This document shows, in pieces, positions 1-13,200 of a stretch of DNA of 64,000 bases. A program made the translations under genes and the position numbers. The notes beneath the pieces are model-generated. The model did no database searches, was not told where the DNA came from, and was given only the letters and a program-made list of their open reading frames with translations. The number at the start of each line of letters is the position of its first letter. Positions within the stretch are counted from its first letter, which is position 1. Source of the DNA: Spirometra erinaceieuropaei (taxonomy: Eukaryota; Platyhelminthes; Cestoda; Diphyllobothriidea; Diphyllobothriidae); assembly GCA_902702965.1 (NCBI GenBank), contig CACRXP010000050.1, positions 744,150-808,149 of the forward strand, written 5' to 3'.

Positions 1-56
1 CTTTTGCGCTTTGAATGTGTTTCCCCACCTCTTCCCCGTTCGCCTGTTTTTCGCAG

Positions 57-187
57 GTTAAGCTGGTAAAATTTGCCGTGCCTGAAAGCGAACAGCTGCG
101 CGACTTCATCGACGAGCATGACCTTAGCTGCCAATCGCAGACTTTGTGCGGCAGACGGCAGGGCTCATTCATCAAACTAGTGGACAA
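57..187 (+). CDS. possible internal exon of an unrecognised gene
   Basis: A pyrimidine-rich run ending in a CAG acceptor at 54-56 precedes 43 open codons in frame with VKLVKFAVPESE and later CGRRQGSFIKLVD. A possible donor (GT in a TG-rich run) lies at 188-189. The composition, with mixed charged residues and balanced codons, looks more coding than the flanking DNA, and the frame stays open to a TGA about 30 bases past the donor. I do not recognise the protein family. The gene would run off the left edge of the window. No further exon could be assigned downstream, so this rests on the splice-like signals and amino-acid composition only. Confidence 0.3.
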
Positions 188-482
188 GTGTGTGTGTGGG
201 TGTGTGTTAAGCATCACCTGACTTCAAAATTACTGCTGCCTCCGCTAATAAACATTCACAGTAAACACAGTCCATGCGGCAAATTCATATAAGATTTCTG
301 TAAAGAACAAAAATGTTTCTGGTTCTGGCCGGTCTCACCAAGAAGAGGATACGCGATAACCTTTCGCCCAGGTGCTTAAACCCAAAAGCCGATATGTTTT
401 GTTCAGAAAACGCGACACACGGGCTCCAACTTTCGTTTGCATGGAAAGGCTGATTTCAGCGATCCATCCAGCGCAGAATGAT
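188..482. other. no gene seen
   Basis: A short TG-rich tract (about 182-207) is followed by unassigned sequence up to the inverted-repeat element. If the exon to the left is real, this is intron. Confidence 0.4.
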
Positions 483-848
483 ATTGCCGACAAAGACAAA
501 GTAGACTGGAATGGCCATTTTGGCTTGTTAACCAGCCATCAGTCAGCCGTACCCAACTCCAAGGAGTGTAACCCCGAGACTTAAACCTCCGACCTGTTGG
601 TCAGGTGTCTAAATCTCTAACCACTAAGCCACGGGCTCGTTGTCCTGGGAGGGAGGCGCTCACCGAACACGTTGCGGGACTCACTTGTCTCGATGTGCTT
701 TGGAACCCAATCTCGAGTTCCGCCGGCAGCCGCTCAGTGGCTTGTATTATAGGCAGTAATACATTCGCTGAGGGCTGGATATGGCTGGCTGATTACGACT
801 AAGAAGCCAGAAATGCCTATTCCAGTCTACTCTGTCTTTGTCGACAAT
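483..848. mobile_element. MITE-like element with about 49-bp terminal inverted repeats and a tRNA-like core
   Basis: The left end (483-531) and the reverse complement of the right end (800-848) match over about 49 bases with few mismatches. Both contain CGACAAAGACA followed by GTAGACTGGAAT. A second member with the same termini lies at 31495-31878. No transposase is encoded. Between the termini is a tRNA-like block on the minus strand. This resembles a non-autonomous DNA transposon, or a SINE captured between inverted repeats. No target-site duplication is clear. Confidence 0.65.
571..639 (-). other. tRNA-like module inside the inverted-repeat element
   Basis: The reverse complement has an A-box-like GTGGCTTAGTGGTTAGAG and a degenerate B-box (GGTTTAAGTCTC). 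Cloverleaf pairing is poor, so this is a tRNA-derived internal promoter relic and not a working tRNA. The copy at 31599-31664 is better preserved. Confidence 0.45.
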
Positions 849-3800
849 GTTATTCTACTAGTAATACCATCCGCTGAGCGGTTGCTGGCAGGGCATTGGA
901 CTGAGCCTCAAGGCAGAGCGGGACTAATCAGTCCCGTTGCGTGATCGATGAACACCTCTTTACTACCCAACGCGGTTTCTGACGAAGTGCAGGCCAAACG
1001 TTTTTAGGCAGTTCCTTAAAGAGGTCCTAGGCGGAGTGCGGCAGGGTTGACAAAGGTTATACCCGGAGCAACCCTACTTGCTGAATCCTATGTTCGCCAG
1101 TTCAATGAAATTTACATTGATGGGGGACTGGCTATTGTTATCCTGGATTATAATCCTTTCTTGTACTTGTACCTAAAAGAGCTGGAAGCTGGTGTGTGCC
1201 AATTCATGACTATTTAACCGTCAGTTAAGTAGTAAACGCCGCTTATTTCATTATTAGTTCGCTGTTATTCTAAGTTGGACAGCGTAAGCGGACGCATGCA
1301 TCTACCTGGCAAGAAAATATGCTTCTACACTACATGTGGACGGGATATTGAATGAGGCTTGTCTTGGGGAATGACCAAGTGGAATGGTGGACAAACTTAG
1401 ATTAAGCTTAGGAAGATTCTCTAACGATGTGGTGAGAAGCAGCCTAATCGTGGTTCAGTCCACGCCCACGCAGTTCATCTGGGGGAAACCGCAATCTTTT
1501 TGAGCAGCAAATGACCTAGATTTCAGCCTGGACTTTCGTCTGGTTGCTTTTCGGCACTGGGCATCTACCGATGGTACACCGCCGCATAAACTAGAACGTT
1601 AGGGAAAAAGGTTTCGAAAACAAGTGAGCATCGTTCGAGGACAAGCAGTTGTTACATGTAAGGCATAAGCAAAGGTCAGGCCAGTTTATATGTGTATTGT
1701 CGCAATCGTCTCCTAAACACAGACCAGAAAAATCACCGTGTAGGTAATACTTGCTCTCTTTTGCTCACGACCTTGACGCAAGGCCGTGTATCTCGTGGTC
1801 AACAGTCTGAAGATAGATCTGTTATCCATGATTATTCGTTAATAAGCCAACGAAGTCGAAGAACTTTCTGGAAGACCTTGATGACAGCTGTCAGCATTTC
1901 TATCTCTAGCCTCAATTCCTACAGATTAAAATATTGTCCGTTTAAACTTCATTGAAAGACAGCTAGTTGTACAAAAAGCAGTCATATTACTTATGTCATG
2001 ATGAAGGCTACCACCGGCAGTTCGGAAAAGTTTTGTTAAGAGGCGAACGCGTAACTGGCGAACATTTGATGTGACTTATTACCTCACAAATAGCTGTGTC
2101 GAATGGTTACCCATGTGCTTGTTTTTTTGCGAAAATACCTTTAAGGATCTTTATCAAATTTCGTTAAGGTCTAGCCTCGGATACTACCAAGACCTTTTTT
2201 TCAGGAAGTGACGACTAAATTTCTTTCTATAGAAGAAATGATTAAACCTAATTTTCTGACAAAGTGTTCCCTACTACTTTTAATCCAGATGTCTGCTTGA
2301 CCGTCGCGAACGACGATGTGTAGCTTAGTGGGTGCAGCGCCAGTGACTGCTAATATCAGGTTGTCTCTTATCAAGGCAGAGCAATCCAAATAAAATATTT
2401 AAAAAGTTGTAAGATGCGTTTGTTCGCCGTCCCAACCCTATTTATTGACTATCAATGTTTGACTTTACATTGAAACTGCATATGATATGGGGTGTAGCTG
2501 CCTGTTCAGCAAACAAAACCGCAATATTCTCAGCCAAATTCGAAAATCACTAAATAGGCAAGACGTTAAGCACGAACTGCCATAGAGAAAAGGCAAGGAT
2601 GTCCTTAAGATATAAGGTCAGCCTGACTATTTTTCTTGTATATGCTCTCCTATTTTCAATTTTACAGCATATATGAAACGGGCTACAACTAAAATGGTTA
2701 AGACAATTTAAGCGGCAGGGGCGAATCATTCGGTAATAGATCTATTAGACTTTAGCAAAGGCATCTGTACTTAACGTTTTCGCTCACTTAAGGCAGAGGC
2801 GGATAAAAGTGGGAAGAGTATGGGCGAAAACTTCACCAGATACGAAATGACGCGTTCTGGTTTTAAGCTAAAAAGCCCTGGTGATGAAAGGGCCTGCAAG
2901 AAGACACTGTTACCTTACTAGAACGAATACGCAAACTGCAACTGGTTGAATATGGGTCAATTAAATAAGGAATAAATCATTTAAAGAAATTTTTAAACAA
3001 TCATGTTATGTATGTAATGTAGTCAAAACGAGGTGTGTGACTCTTGAAGTATTCTATGGGTGTGGACATATGTACGCACAGAAATATGTCGCTTACACCT
3101 CCCACTTCATTCAGATGTTTGAACAGGATGTATGTCTAGGCGGTAACATATTGTCGAATTAGCATGGCAATATGAAGTGTAGTTTTTTGGCAAAGGAAAC
3201 ATGCCGTTGAAAATTCCTCTCACCGTCCCGTGGTATATGAGTCAAATCAAACGGGGTACATTATGGGTGAAGTAAGTATAACCGAACATGAGATTACATT
3301 TTCGAAACAGAAGCCAAACGCCGTCAGTTCTGCTCGGGAAATACAGCACAAAGTTTGTTAGATACCGAATATACACAAGTGCAATGTGAAACGGTGCACA
3401 AGAGTATTGAATACCGACCAGTGTATAAGGAGACAAGCGCAGTTATGGACCAGAGTACTAGGATACACTATTGCAATGCTACATTTCTAACATAGGCTGC
3501 CTCTGGATAGCGCAGAAGTTGAACTGTTTGTACGAGGAAGCTGGTTGTTTTAAAACTTAAAAGCCACTTATGCATGTGCTCAATTAAACTTACTGATGAG
3601 TGTCTGAGTTCGCCCAATGTACTTGTGAATTACTAGACACAAGTCAGGTCGGCCCACACATACAGGACGTTATTACTTGTATCTGTGTGTATGACGTTCT
3701 TACGACAAAAAATGTAAGTTTGGTAACCGTCTAGATCCTTTTCAGGTGCATGATGGCTTACTAGTGATCGCAGTTTAAAGGTGGTCGTTTGAAATAAAGG

Positions 3801-6800
3801 ACGATAATGTAGCGGGCTTTTCCATATTCTACAAGTCCGTCAGGCTATGCTTAATAGGGTTGTTATCGTCCTGCTAGGGGGATCGCTCTGAACAACCGTA
3901 TCTTACCGATCATCCGGAAAGATAAGTTATACTAGCTTAAAAAAGCGCAAAATGCAAATACAAGTATTTAAACGCGTTCCTCCAGAAAACAAACCATGTA
4001 AACCAGTTTCATGCGTGCAGGCACCATCTAAGGGTAGTAGCTAGTTGTATTATTCGTGTTCTACTGTAAATAATACCTCCAACGTGAGTCATCAATCGCA
4101 TAACTGGTTTTTCCTAAGATGACGACTATCGCAACCACAGCATCACTATGCACTGGGTGCGATATCGACCTCGCCAAAGTAGCTGATAAACCTATCCAGT
4201 CCATTACTTCCTGCCACACACAACCTGGCCAGTGAATCCCACACGACTCAGGCTTCGTGGAAGAAGGATTCGCTGATGTCACATGAATGATTGTGCCAAG
4301 AAGTATCCGTCGCAAGCGACGAAGACGACTTCTGTCCTAGAGAGGATATAGTGGAGACACGCACCCGAAATTGTTTACAGTGAGCGAGCGGGTGCCGTAA
4401 AGCAAAGGCATGGATATAAGTTCAGTGGCTGACGTAGTCGCGTCATGTACTACCTGATCTCTGACTGCACAATAACGGGTTCCACAGAACGAAAGGTATC
4501 TTAACTCGCGTGAGCAAGAATGCAATAGAAACAATAATAATAATAATAATTTACTTCGGTTTCCGCCTCCGTTATAACTGCAGTCACGTTATACCATCAA
4601 TGGACAATCTCCGAATCACCACTGTTGGGGTGTCGTGATAGCACAAGATCAGGTTTGGTTGTTTTAGTGAAAAAAATTGAGCGCTCTATCCAAGCAGGAT
4701 AGACCAAACTCGCCCTTACCTGCCTCACACACTAGTGGCCTGTCCTACTGAGATGTACGAGTAACTAATTTGAACACGGTGGCTGACATCACCTAAAGGT
4801 GATTCTATCGCGCGCCCCCCAGGAGCGCCTATGCTTTAGAATAGAGGCGTGCCAAAGAGACAGGCTTTATAAGGAACCATCACATTCTGAAGATCATTTC
4901 AGGGAAAGCCGGGATTATCCGGTTAGTTGGCAGTCTTTAATGAGTCATGAGTGGCTCAGGTGGGTCAAATGACAGCTGCGCTGATTTGCCGCGAAATGTG
5001 ACTGTCCATGGTCAGCCTGCCTCCATCTTTCCTTCCCCACGTATCACTGGCTTGTATAAGCCAAGCGCATGAGCAATAAACTCGGACTAGAAGACGATGT
5101 GGCGGGAGCCGCCAACTAGACTGCCACACGCAAACAGTTGATGTTAGAGAAGAAACCTTGTAGTCTCATTGGTGCAATCGAAAAGCAAATATGGTCTACG
5201 TCTTGGTCTGACGCAACAGCGGCATCAAACACTTTTCCACTAAACTGTACTCTGAACAGTGATTTCGTGCTTCTTTTGTGGAAATTATATCTTCTAAGTG
5301 TCATAGAAAACATTGTCAGGGATTTGACCAAGTGAACCTCCAAAGAATTGCCTTCCGAGTCCTAGCTCGTGTGAGAACGGTTCGGTGGGGGAAACATAAA
5401 TTTTTCAAACAACTAGATAATGTGGCAAGTCTGATTTTGACCCCGCAACCCTCTCCCTTTTAATGCACTCTTTTGTACATTACCCTGCCTATTCTCTTTA
5501 CGTACAGCCTTTTAAGCGATCATCCTCGATGAGAATGCATGTTTTCAAAGATGACGTTTCGGTCCTTATATTGATGCTCTGAATAAATTTCGCCTTTTAT
5601 ATATTTCTTTCTCGTCCTCCTTGTTATGAATCGACAGGAGAAAGTTGGCAGTTACTCCTGCCACTTATGCTTACACTGGAATTATTCTGGGTACAAAGTG
5701 CTTAAAATATTGGTGCGGCCAGTGTAGGTCATTAACAGTAACGTGACTGACTACTGGCTGATTGGCCAGCAAGAGCATCGTACTGCCCCCACAAAGAACT
5801 TTCTGTGCACGCGGAATGAGAGAGCTGATGTGTATGAGTACCGACAGGAAATAACACACTTAGACAGAACTCGTGTTCTTTGTTAGGATCCCGAGGCTGA
5901 TCTTGAAACAACCTATTCCTGAATGTGGTAGAAACGCCAGTCGATCAACTATTTATCATGCCTTGAGGACGTTTTCTGCCCCTGTTTTAGCATGATGCCT
6001 CAAATTTGCATAAAAATGCCTGTGAATTTGTCTCCGTGTACAAAAACCTAAATCAACAGTCCATATGGCTGCCAATTTGTAGTGAGACAGCTACTTTCCA
6101 ATCTTTCTACTGGTAAAATGCAAGTTTCCATACCTGCACACACATATTTGCAAATGCATTAGGGTTCGGCCGTGGCAGGCGGTGTGGATTACCATTCCCT
6201 AGGACAGATCTCAGTAGAGTACTGCGCGTGAATCTGGCAATAGTGACTGGCGTTAATGTAGTCCTTGCCGCACACACTATTATATAGGGCATGGAACACA
6301 GAAATTACAAAACATCTGTCAGTTAGCAGACAATCTGTTGACCACGAGCTTGCCTTCCGAACCCTTACACACGAGAATCCGAGCATCGCGAACAATGGGA
6401 TCAACTGTGCCCCTACGACGTCGTGGGCGCAGTACAGGAACTTGCGTGCGAATTAGTTGACAGTGGCCAGACTTTCACAGTAGTTAACGCACTCTTTCTT
6501 CCCTCACCCACCTGGCGCAGGTGACAAGACAGTGACAGGACGATCGGTGACGGCCTTCGTCACAGTAACTAACCAAGCTAAACAGGCCGTCTACGAGTGC
6601 CACATACGACCTGGTCCACGGAACAGGTTTTCAGGAAAAAGGCAGCTCGAATCCCGCCTTAGTAACACGGAGGACACATCCAGAAAGAGCTTATGAGCCT
6701 CACTCCCCGTCCGAGGACAATTGATAGCCTTCCCAACTATGACTTTTCCCGCGAGATAATTTGCAGCACGTCACATTTTTAACAGTGAGGAATGTGCTGA

Positions 6801-8999
6801 AGTGCCGTGAATACAGATTCCTCAGAGTTGACCTCCCTTCCTCTTTCGTCTACTGTGAATCGGTCAGCTGTCCAAACCTGTCAGACATATGGTGCTGAGA
6901 TTGGACGCGGTGGCCAGAGCGGCGTGAAGCGTACACCCAGGCATGTCCTACCACCCCACCTTCCAGTGTGTGGCAGTAGTTGTAGGCTCGCGCGGACTCC
7001 GGGTGGCCCGATGAATGCCTGTCATGACAGAATCCGGCTCCCGTTTTTGCCCAACGCTTTTCCTACGTGATCCGTACTGTGCCATTTATTAGCAAGCATC
7101 CAAAAGTAGAGTCGTAAACCTGGCTCTATGATAGTAAATCCTGATGCTTTGATTCATAAGCGGTCACGGACCAACAGCAAAAATGCTACCAGGTTACAGA
7201 AGATTGATGTCCGGCACGCCGATTAACTTACAAAAGACCTCGAATTCTGACCACAGCCCTGCTTCATAGAAACTGTGAACCGTCATTAAGAAGGGTGCAT
7301 TTGTCATCTCGGTCTTGTGGTTAGGTTATGCAGCAAAAGCTTGAGAGGGCACAACCTCGAACAAGCAAACTCAGCAGTCGCTTGAGACTCGTCTGCGTCG
7401 AAATATCCCAGAAAGACCTCATGAAAATGTCTGCCTACATTATTATGACCCATGCTACGGCGATTAAAAGAACTGACCCGCTCCGCAACTTGGATCTGCT
7501 TGTGCGGGCAAATAGTCAGCGATTGGAAATATTAAATGAATATATGAACGTTTTTGAACTCTAATACGCAGTTTGATCGTGTACAGTCTTTGTCAGTAAA
7601 AAGTGGGTGTTTGAGCCTGTTTAAATTCCCAATGCCTGGCAGACGCTAGGGCAATCAAGATTCCGGGGGTTAAAGTTCACTTCGGCCTGCACAACAGCAA
7701 GTCGTGCAACTCTTCTGATAGACACGGTATGGTGAACACCTCTCGCAACACGCGAACCGTGCACTACTAGCATGAGGACGATTTAATGGCCGGATGACTT
7801 TCATGCGGCGATGGGTCACTTTACGAGCATCTGTCGTCTCAGTGTGCGCAGCAACACCATCTGCCCACCAGAGCGATAAAGAAACTTTTTTGTCGCATTT
7901 ACAACAATTTTTCAAAATACTCTCTCGCCGCGATCATTTGGTTGCTGTCGGCAGCTAGAATAGACGGACTGGACCCGGTGATTCTTCTAACAATCGCATT
8001 ATTGGTCACACTGGGCTTGGCTCTCTACGCGACACTGCGGAATTCAGAATTTTGCCGACCAGAATGATCTGGCTGTAACCGACACACGTAAACATCTGCT
8101 CACTTGATATTCCGATGATGAACTCATGGTCAGTCCGATTGCTTACATCCTAAGTTATTTAAGTTTCCACAGCAGGGTTAACAAAGGTAGCTTAATGCTT
8201 TGCGCCGAACCTGGCAACACCCATGTGTCAAACCATTGTCTCGTTCGTACGCGCCTGAAACTTCAGCCCAGATTTGAAATCAAATCGTCACGTACAAGAC
8301 GTCTTGATGTCGCAAAACTGCAACAGACCAGCACAGTCGCGGTGCGAGCAAGGAAAAAGGGTTTTGGATTGTAACTATAGTAGCGAGGATTGTGGAGAAA
8401 ATTCTTCGATTAAAGCAGCGGTGCCACAGTGATTGAACCAACTCAAGGATCTTAGACTTATTTGCCACAAACGTCCAAACTAGGTGCAGAAACGAATATT
8501 GCTTTCGCCATCGCTGAGAAATAACAGTAAAGCCGGATAGGGATAATGGCAAAAACTATCAGTCCGAAATAGTGAACTTCATAAAACAGATCTCACATCA
8601 TTAGTGTCACTGTAAATGTCTACAAAATTACTCGCCAAATTACTGTTAGACCATTTGTATTGAGTGGTTTTGTCCGCGTTGCAAATGGCCACTTTATTCC
8701 TGACAACTAGGTCAGCGATGGGCACTGACAGGAGCACTTCAAACCCCCATCCCTATTCGACGACCAGCCTATAACGCCTTCGTTCTCCTCTGCAGAGGAG
8801 TTTTATTGTTCTCTAATCCATTCAGCGCTTTGTAACCCCCATTCAGTGGGGAGTCCTTGATGTAGTACAGAGGCTGCGCAACAATAAGGCGTCTCGAGAG
8901 GACGGTGTCCCCACTAAAATTCATATTTCGACTCGCTGGCATCGTAACCACAGTGGAACTCGGCAAGCGTGGGAAGATGAGCTCGATCCTGATAACAGG
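849..8999. other. long stretch without a supportable gene
   Basis: Only short chance reading frames are seen, with no domain I recognise and no convincing splice chain. It contains an AAT microsatellite (4533-4551). Around 6540-6700 there is sequence weakly similar to 53425-53600 (shared GACCTGGTCC/GACCTAGTCC context), probably an old interspersed repeat. It may be intron or intergenic DNA. Confidence 0.4.
4533..4551. repeat. (AAT)n microsatellite
   Basis: About six AAT units in a row. Short AT-rich runs of this kind also form the 3' tails of the non-LTR elements here, but no element body is seen next to this one. Confidence 0.85.
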
Positions 9000-10265
9000 G
9001 ACTCAGGTATCCTTGCGCTTGCCTAAAGGAGGGGAAATGACACAGAAGGCAAAAACCACTGAGGCATAAGCCTCGCTGGCGTGGCTGTAAAGCCGTTCGT
9101 TGTTGTCATTCTCGGGCGATTTAAGAGTTTGTGTGACTCGTAGAGGAGGCCCAAGCAAGCCGGATTTCGTGCCGGGCTTGGATGCGCTGACCGGACATTT
9201 TTGAATACCGCCATGGTTTACGTTATGGTACGTCTGCCCGCATCGTTGACTTCGCCGAGGCGCTTGAATCCGTCCATCTTCAGTCCCTGTGCCGGACAAT
9301 AAAATTAGGTTGTATGCCAAGGAAAACTATCACCAAGATCAGGGCCTTCTATTGCTCCAACACGGCATCAGTTTTGGTCCACAATAGGCTCTCCCCACCG
9401 CTCGGTATTCAGTTTCGCATTAAACAGGGTTGCACGCTGTCGCCAATGTTGTTCAACCACGTCACTCATCGGATTATTTAAAGGGCCCTACATGGTTTTG
9501 AAGTTGCTGACCTTGTACGCGAGCGTCGGCCGACTTAGCTCAAGAATGCCGACGATGTTACCCTGCCAGTCGCAAATTTTTGGTAGTCTGTAGAACGTGG
9601 TGGCGTGAATGACTTCCACTGCTCCGTCGGCTAATTAATCACTCAACGCTAGGAAGAACAAGGTGGTTTTGAGCTGCGTCATTGGACAGAGAAAGGCATT
9701 CGTTGAAGACATTGGCTGAAACTATGGAGACGTAGACAGTTTTAGACATATCGAAACGAGATTTCTGCCGAATGACCGGGGTAAGAACGACAGCATCTCC
9801 CTATAAATGCTGTTATATTTATGTGTTAGACGCCATATCCTCAACGCCGCGAACATTCGTGTGTTTTGGGCATCATCCCGGCCAGTTCTCTTATACAGTG
9901 ATAAATGCTGGGCTGTGCTTATGCATGGGCGTAAATTGGGCGCGTTTGATCACTACTCCCCAGAACCTATTTTTTAAAAGACGTGTGAGCGTTTGGCGTT
10001 GAATTATACAGTTCAGAATCACAAAAATAGCCCAAAGACATTTAAGACCATCCATGAGAAACGATTAAGGATGTCTGCGCACGTTCTTCGACATATGGCC
10101 CACGAATTCAATGGAGCTGCCCTCCATCATGTGCTGCTGTGTACTCGGAGAGAATGGATCGAGCCGTCCAAATCCGATTCCACAGACCGTTACGCCAGAA
10201 GAGGTGCAATTTTCAACATTACTGAGGTTGACGAGATCGGATATTATCACAGTTGTACTAATTAA
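9000..10265 (+). pseudogene. decayed RTE-type reverse transcriptase
   Basis: Read across frames, the plus strand shows the order of an RTE-clade reverse transcriptase. A degraded FRHGLRYGTSA-like finger region (about 9200) is followed by VDFAEALESVH and the IRAFYCSNTASVLVHN stretch (9330). The RIKQGCTLSPMLFN motif follows (9420). The catalytic box reads NADD in place of YADD (about 9550). The C-terminal thumb is recognisable as VFWASSRPVLLY (9855-9890) and RLRMSAHVLRHMAHE (about 10060). Several stops and frameshifts interrupt it, and no endonuclease is visible upstream. It is a dead copy belonging to a different family from the CR1/Jockey elements in this window. Confidence 0.75.
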
Positions 10266-13200
10266 AAAACTGTACCTTTAGAAGTTTAGCGAAGCAGGCA
10301 AAGATGCAACATTGGTAATCGTTTTCTGACAAGATTTGTTTAAGTGCTAGACATTCAGATTAATTTCCATATCGCCTAACGAGTCTGAAAGGCATAGTTA
10401 ATGAACAGAATACCATTAATAATGAAGATCTCAACCCTGTTCGATTTGATAAACAATGCAATAATGAAGGAAAACGTCTGGTTGCCAGCCAGAGAACAGC
10501 AACTTGTCACCGTACTACTTGCAGATTTTAGTCTTAAGCGGACAATGTCCGTCCTCTAGATTATTATTCCATGTTTCCGTCCGGTACTTTCACGTTATCG
10601 TCCCAAACATTTCCAGTTCGCATCTATAAGTACAATTACTTTACAGTGAAGGTGAGCAATATTTAGGAACATGGTTTCGCAAATGTTAACCTTATGCTTA
10701 GTTTACCAAGCCCTCGAAGTTAAAATCCCATTTGGATTTATACTCAATAAAAGTGAACTGCAAGAAGGTCCCTCACCGGCGGTTTTGCTCAGCAAGCAAA
10801 ACTTAGTGAATCACTCGTGAAATTTTCTCGGTCAGCTGAATGGTCACGGTGAGTTTTTTTTTACCACCCTATTCTTTGGTAATGACTCAGTAAGTCCAAC
10901 TTCTAATTTAGTTACGGATGGTAATAAACTAAAGGTTAGAAATCTCTCCGAAAACCAATAGAATTCTTTCAATGAGGCGAATACAGGATAATTTTATCAT
11001 GTGGGTAAAAAGCGCTGACACAGATAGCACAAACGTTTCAAGACACTTGGATAAGTAGATGTGGGGAATATTGAAAATGTCAAGAGGGCTTACTAACAGT
11101 CTGATAACCACGACAAACAGTTTCGTTATGCCTATATTATGCCTAAGCGCGCGGCGTTTATTTCCAAAATCGCAGTAACAGACACAAATAACTGTATATC
11201 AAAGGGTTTTTCCATCTTTGAGAATGTTGACGACATTAAAACTATATTTTATCCCTCACACAATAGTTATAAACGTAGGCGGTGTTGTTATGCCGCGCAT
11301 AAATACGGTCAAAGCAAGGATGGGACCAGTATGAGACAAAATGTACGGCTTACTAGATGTATAGTTTATCACACGACAACCTGACTTATACTTTGACTAG
11401 TGAACCTCGCGGAGTGAAATAAACCATAAGGTGTGTTCTGTGGGACCAAATGTCACTACAGTACAACCAATATGCTTTTTAAATGACTGGGCCACTAAGT
11501 TGACTATGTTGCTGACCAACGGCAACACTAAGTCTTCAAGATAAAGAGTCAGTTTACCGTAAGCGCTTCTTAACGTGGTGTTGAACGTCTCCATCCATAT
11601 AATGTCCACGTTTTTGTTCTCTATTTACGTTGACTGCGGGACTATCACGCGTGTGACACGCGCAAGCGTCAAATTTTTGTCACGTGAATAATACCTCATC
11701 TCCTTCATCTTCGTATAGCTTGGCCACTAGAGTAAGGGAGTGTTATAACCAAGGAATGAGAGTGAGTAAACGTTATGCACGCTTGTCGTATCTACTGCAA
11801 AGGATATGCACTGTTAACTGGCTTCATCGAGGCAGTGGGTTGTTAAACTGGCAAGACTTTTTCCGCAATCATTGTCGAGACTGATATATAATAAACGGAA
11901 AACTGTAGCAGATATTGAGAAATATACGAGATGAGATAAGCCGTCAATAGGTCTACGACAGCGCAAATTACCCATAAATCATAAGCGCCAAATAATTTGA
12001 AAAGAATCCATTGCTGACCATGCCAGCACGTGGCCCCCTCTTGAAAGGGGGCCAAGAAGGGGCTATGAGGGGGCCAGCCCCCTCGAAGTTTTCTCGTCGG
12101 TAATGCACCATTAACACACTCGAGTGTGTTCGTAGTGAAATCAATGGCAGGACCACAAATCACATTTTAGAGGCTTCTATTTTGAATAAAAAAATACCTA
12201 AGCTACGTTCAATAAGGGATTGAGAGACACTCAATGAAGCGTTTGAACAAAATTAAAAGAAAAATATTAATTAAACAGGAAATTCACCTGGCATCAGGTA
12301 AGGTGATCTTCTTGCTTGCACGGGCAGCTGGAGTTGATTTGCTCATTTCCATAGCCATGAGATAGCTAACATCTGCAAGAACAGCCTCTAAGTCAGCCAT
12401 TTTTTGGAAAAGCAGCCTTCGTCAATCACTCAAATTTTGATAACAGTAAATCCAGGAGAAAGCATAACGGTCCCTTAGAACTCTCTGGACGAAGAAGGGC
12501 CTTAATGCATCTAGAGGCTTCTCCGAGGTTTTCTGTTTCTTGGTTTTGCGAAATATGAATTCCTCACTGAACTTCTAAAATAAAGTCTAGCCGTCCTGCT
12601 TTAAGTTTGGTGCGGCCTTCGATGAGAATGCATTTGGTAAATTTAAACGTAGTCAGACTATCGACGATGTTGCAAGATTTTTGATTCGCAATCGTACGTG
12701 CATTTATTTTTCTCCGCTTAACCATTGATCTTAATTTTAATGCAACGTAAAAACGTACTTATGCAGGGTTGACTTCGATAAATGACTTTTTTGCGTAACA
12801 GTTCAAATCTATATAGTACCACTTAGCGTATTCTTTTTCTATTCCACATCTCGCAGTGCGCAAAGTGATAATTTTTTTGCTTTTTTTAAAAAATGTTCCG
12901 CATTTTGCAATATTGCGTTTCTCGACATCCCCTATCAGGTTTATCACATTCAGTCATCTTAAAACGTTGCTTTTCACTGATGTAACGACAACTTTCGGGC
13001 AGCGTGCTAACGGCAGACTTTACTAATGTGTTAAAAAAGCCAAATCAGAACAAATAATTGTTTTTAGTCAAAAATCTTGAAAATTTATTACGTGAGTGGT
13101 CTCACTCAACCCAAAGGTCGGATGGGTTGGTGGTACTCCTAACGGAAATACAAAAGTTTTACTGAAAATAATTACTCATGACGCAAACTTGCACACTTTA

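Noticed and set aside
6807..7070. 87-codon frame with Pro/Cys/Arg-rich sequence
   Set aside because: No recognisable domain or splice context; possibly part of an old repeat.
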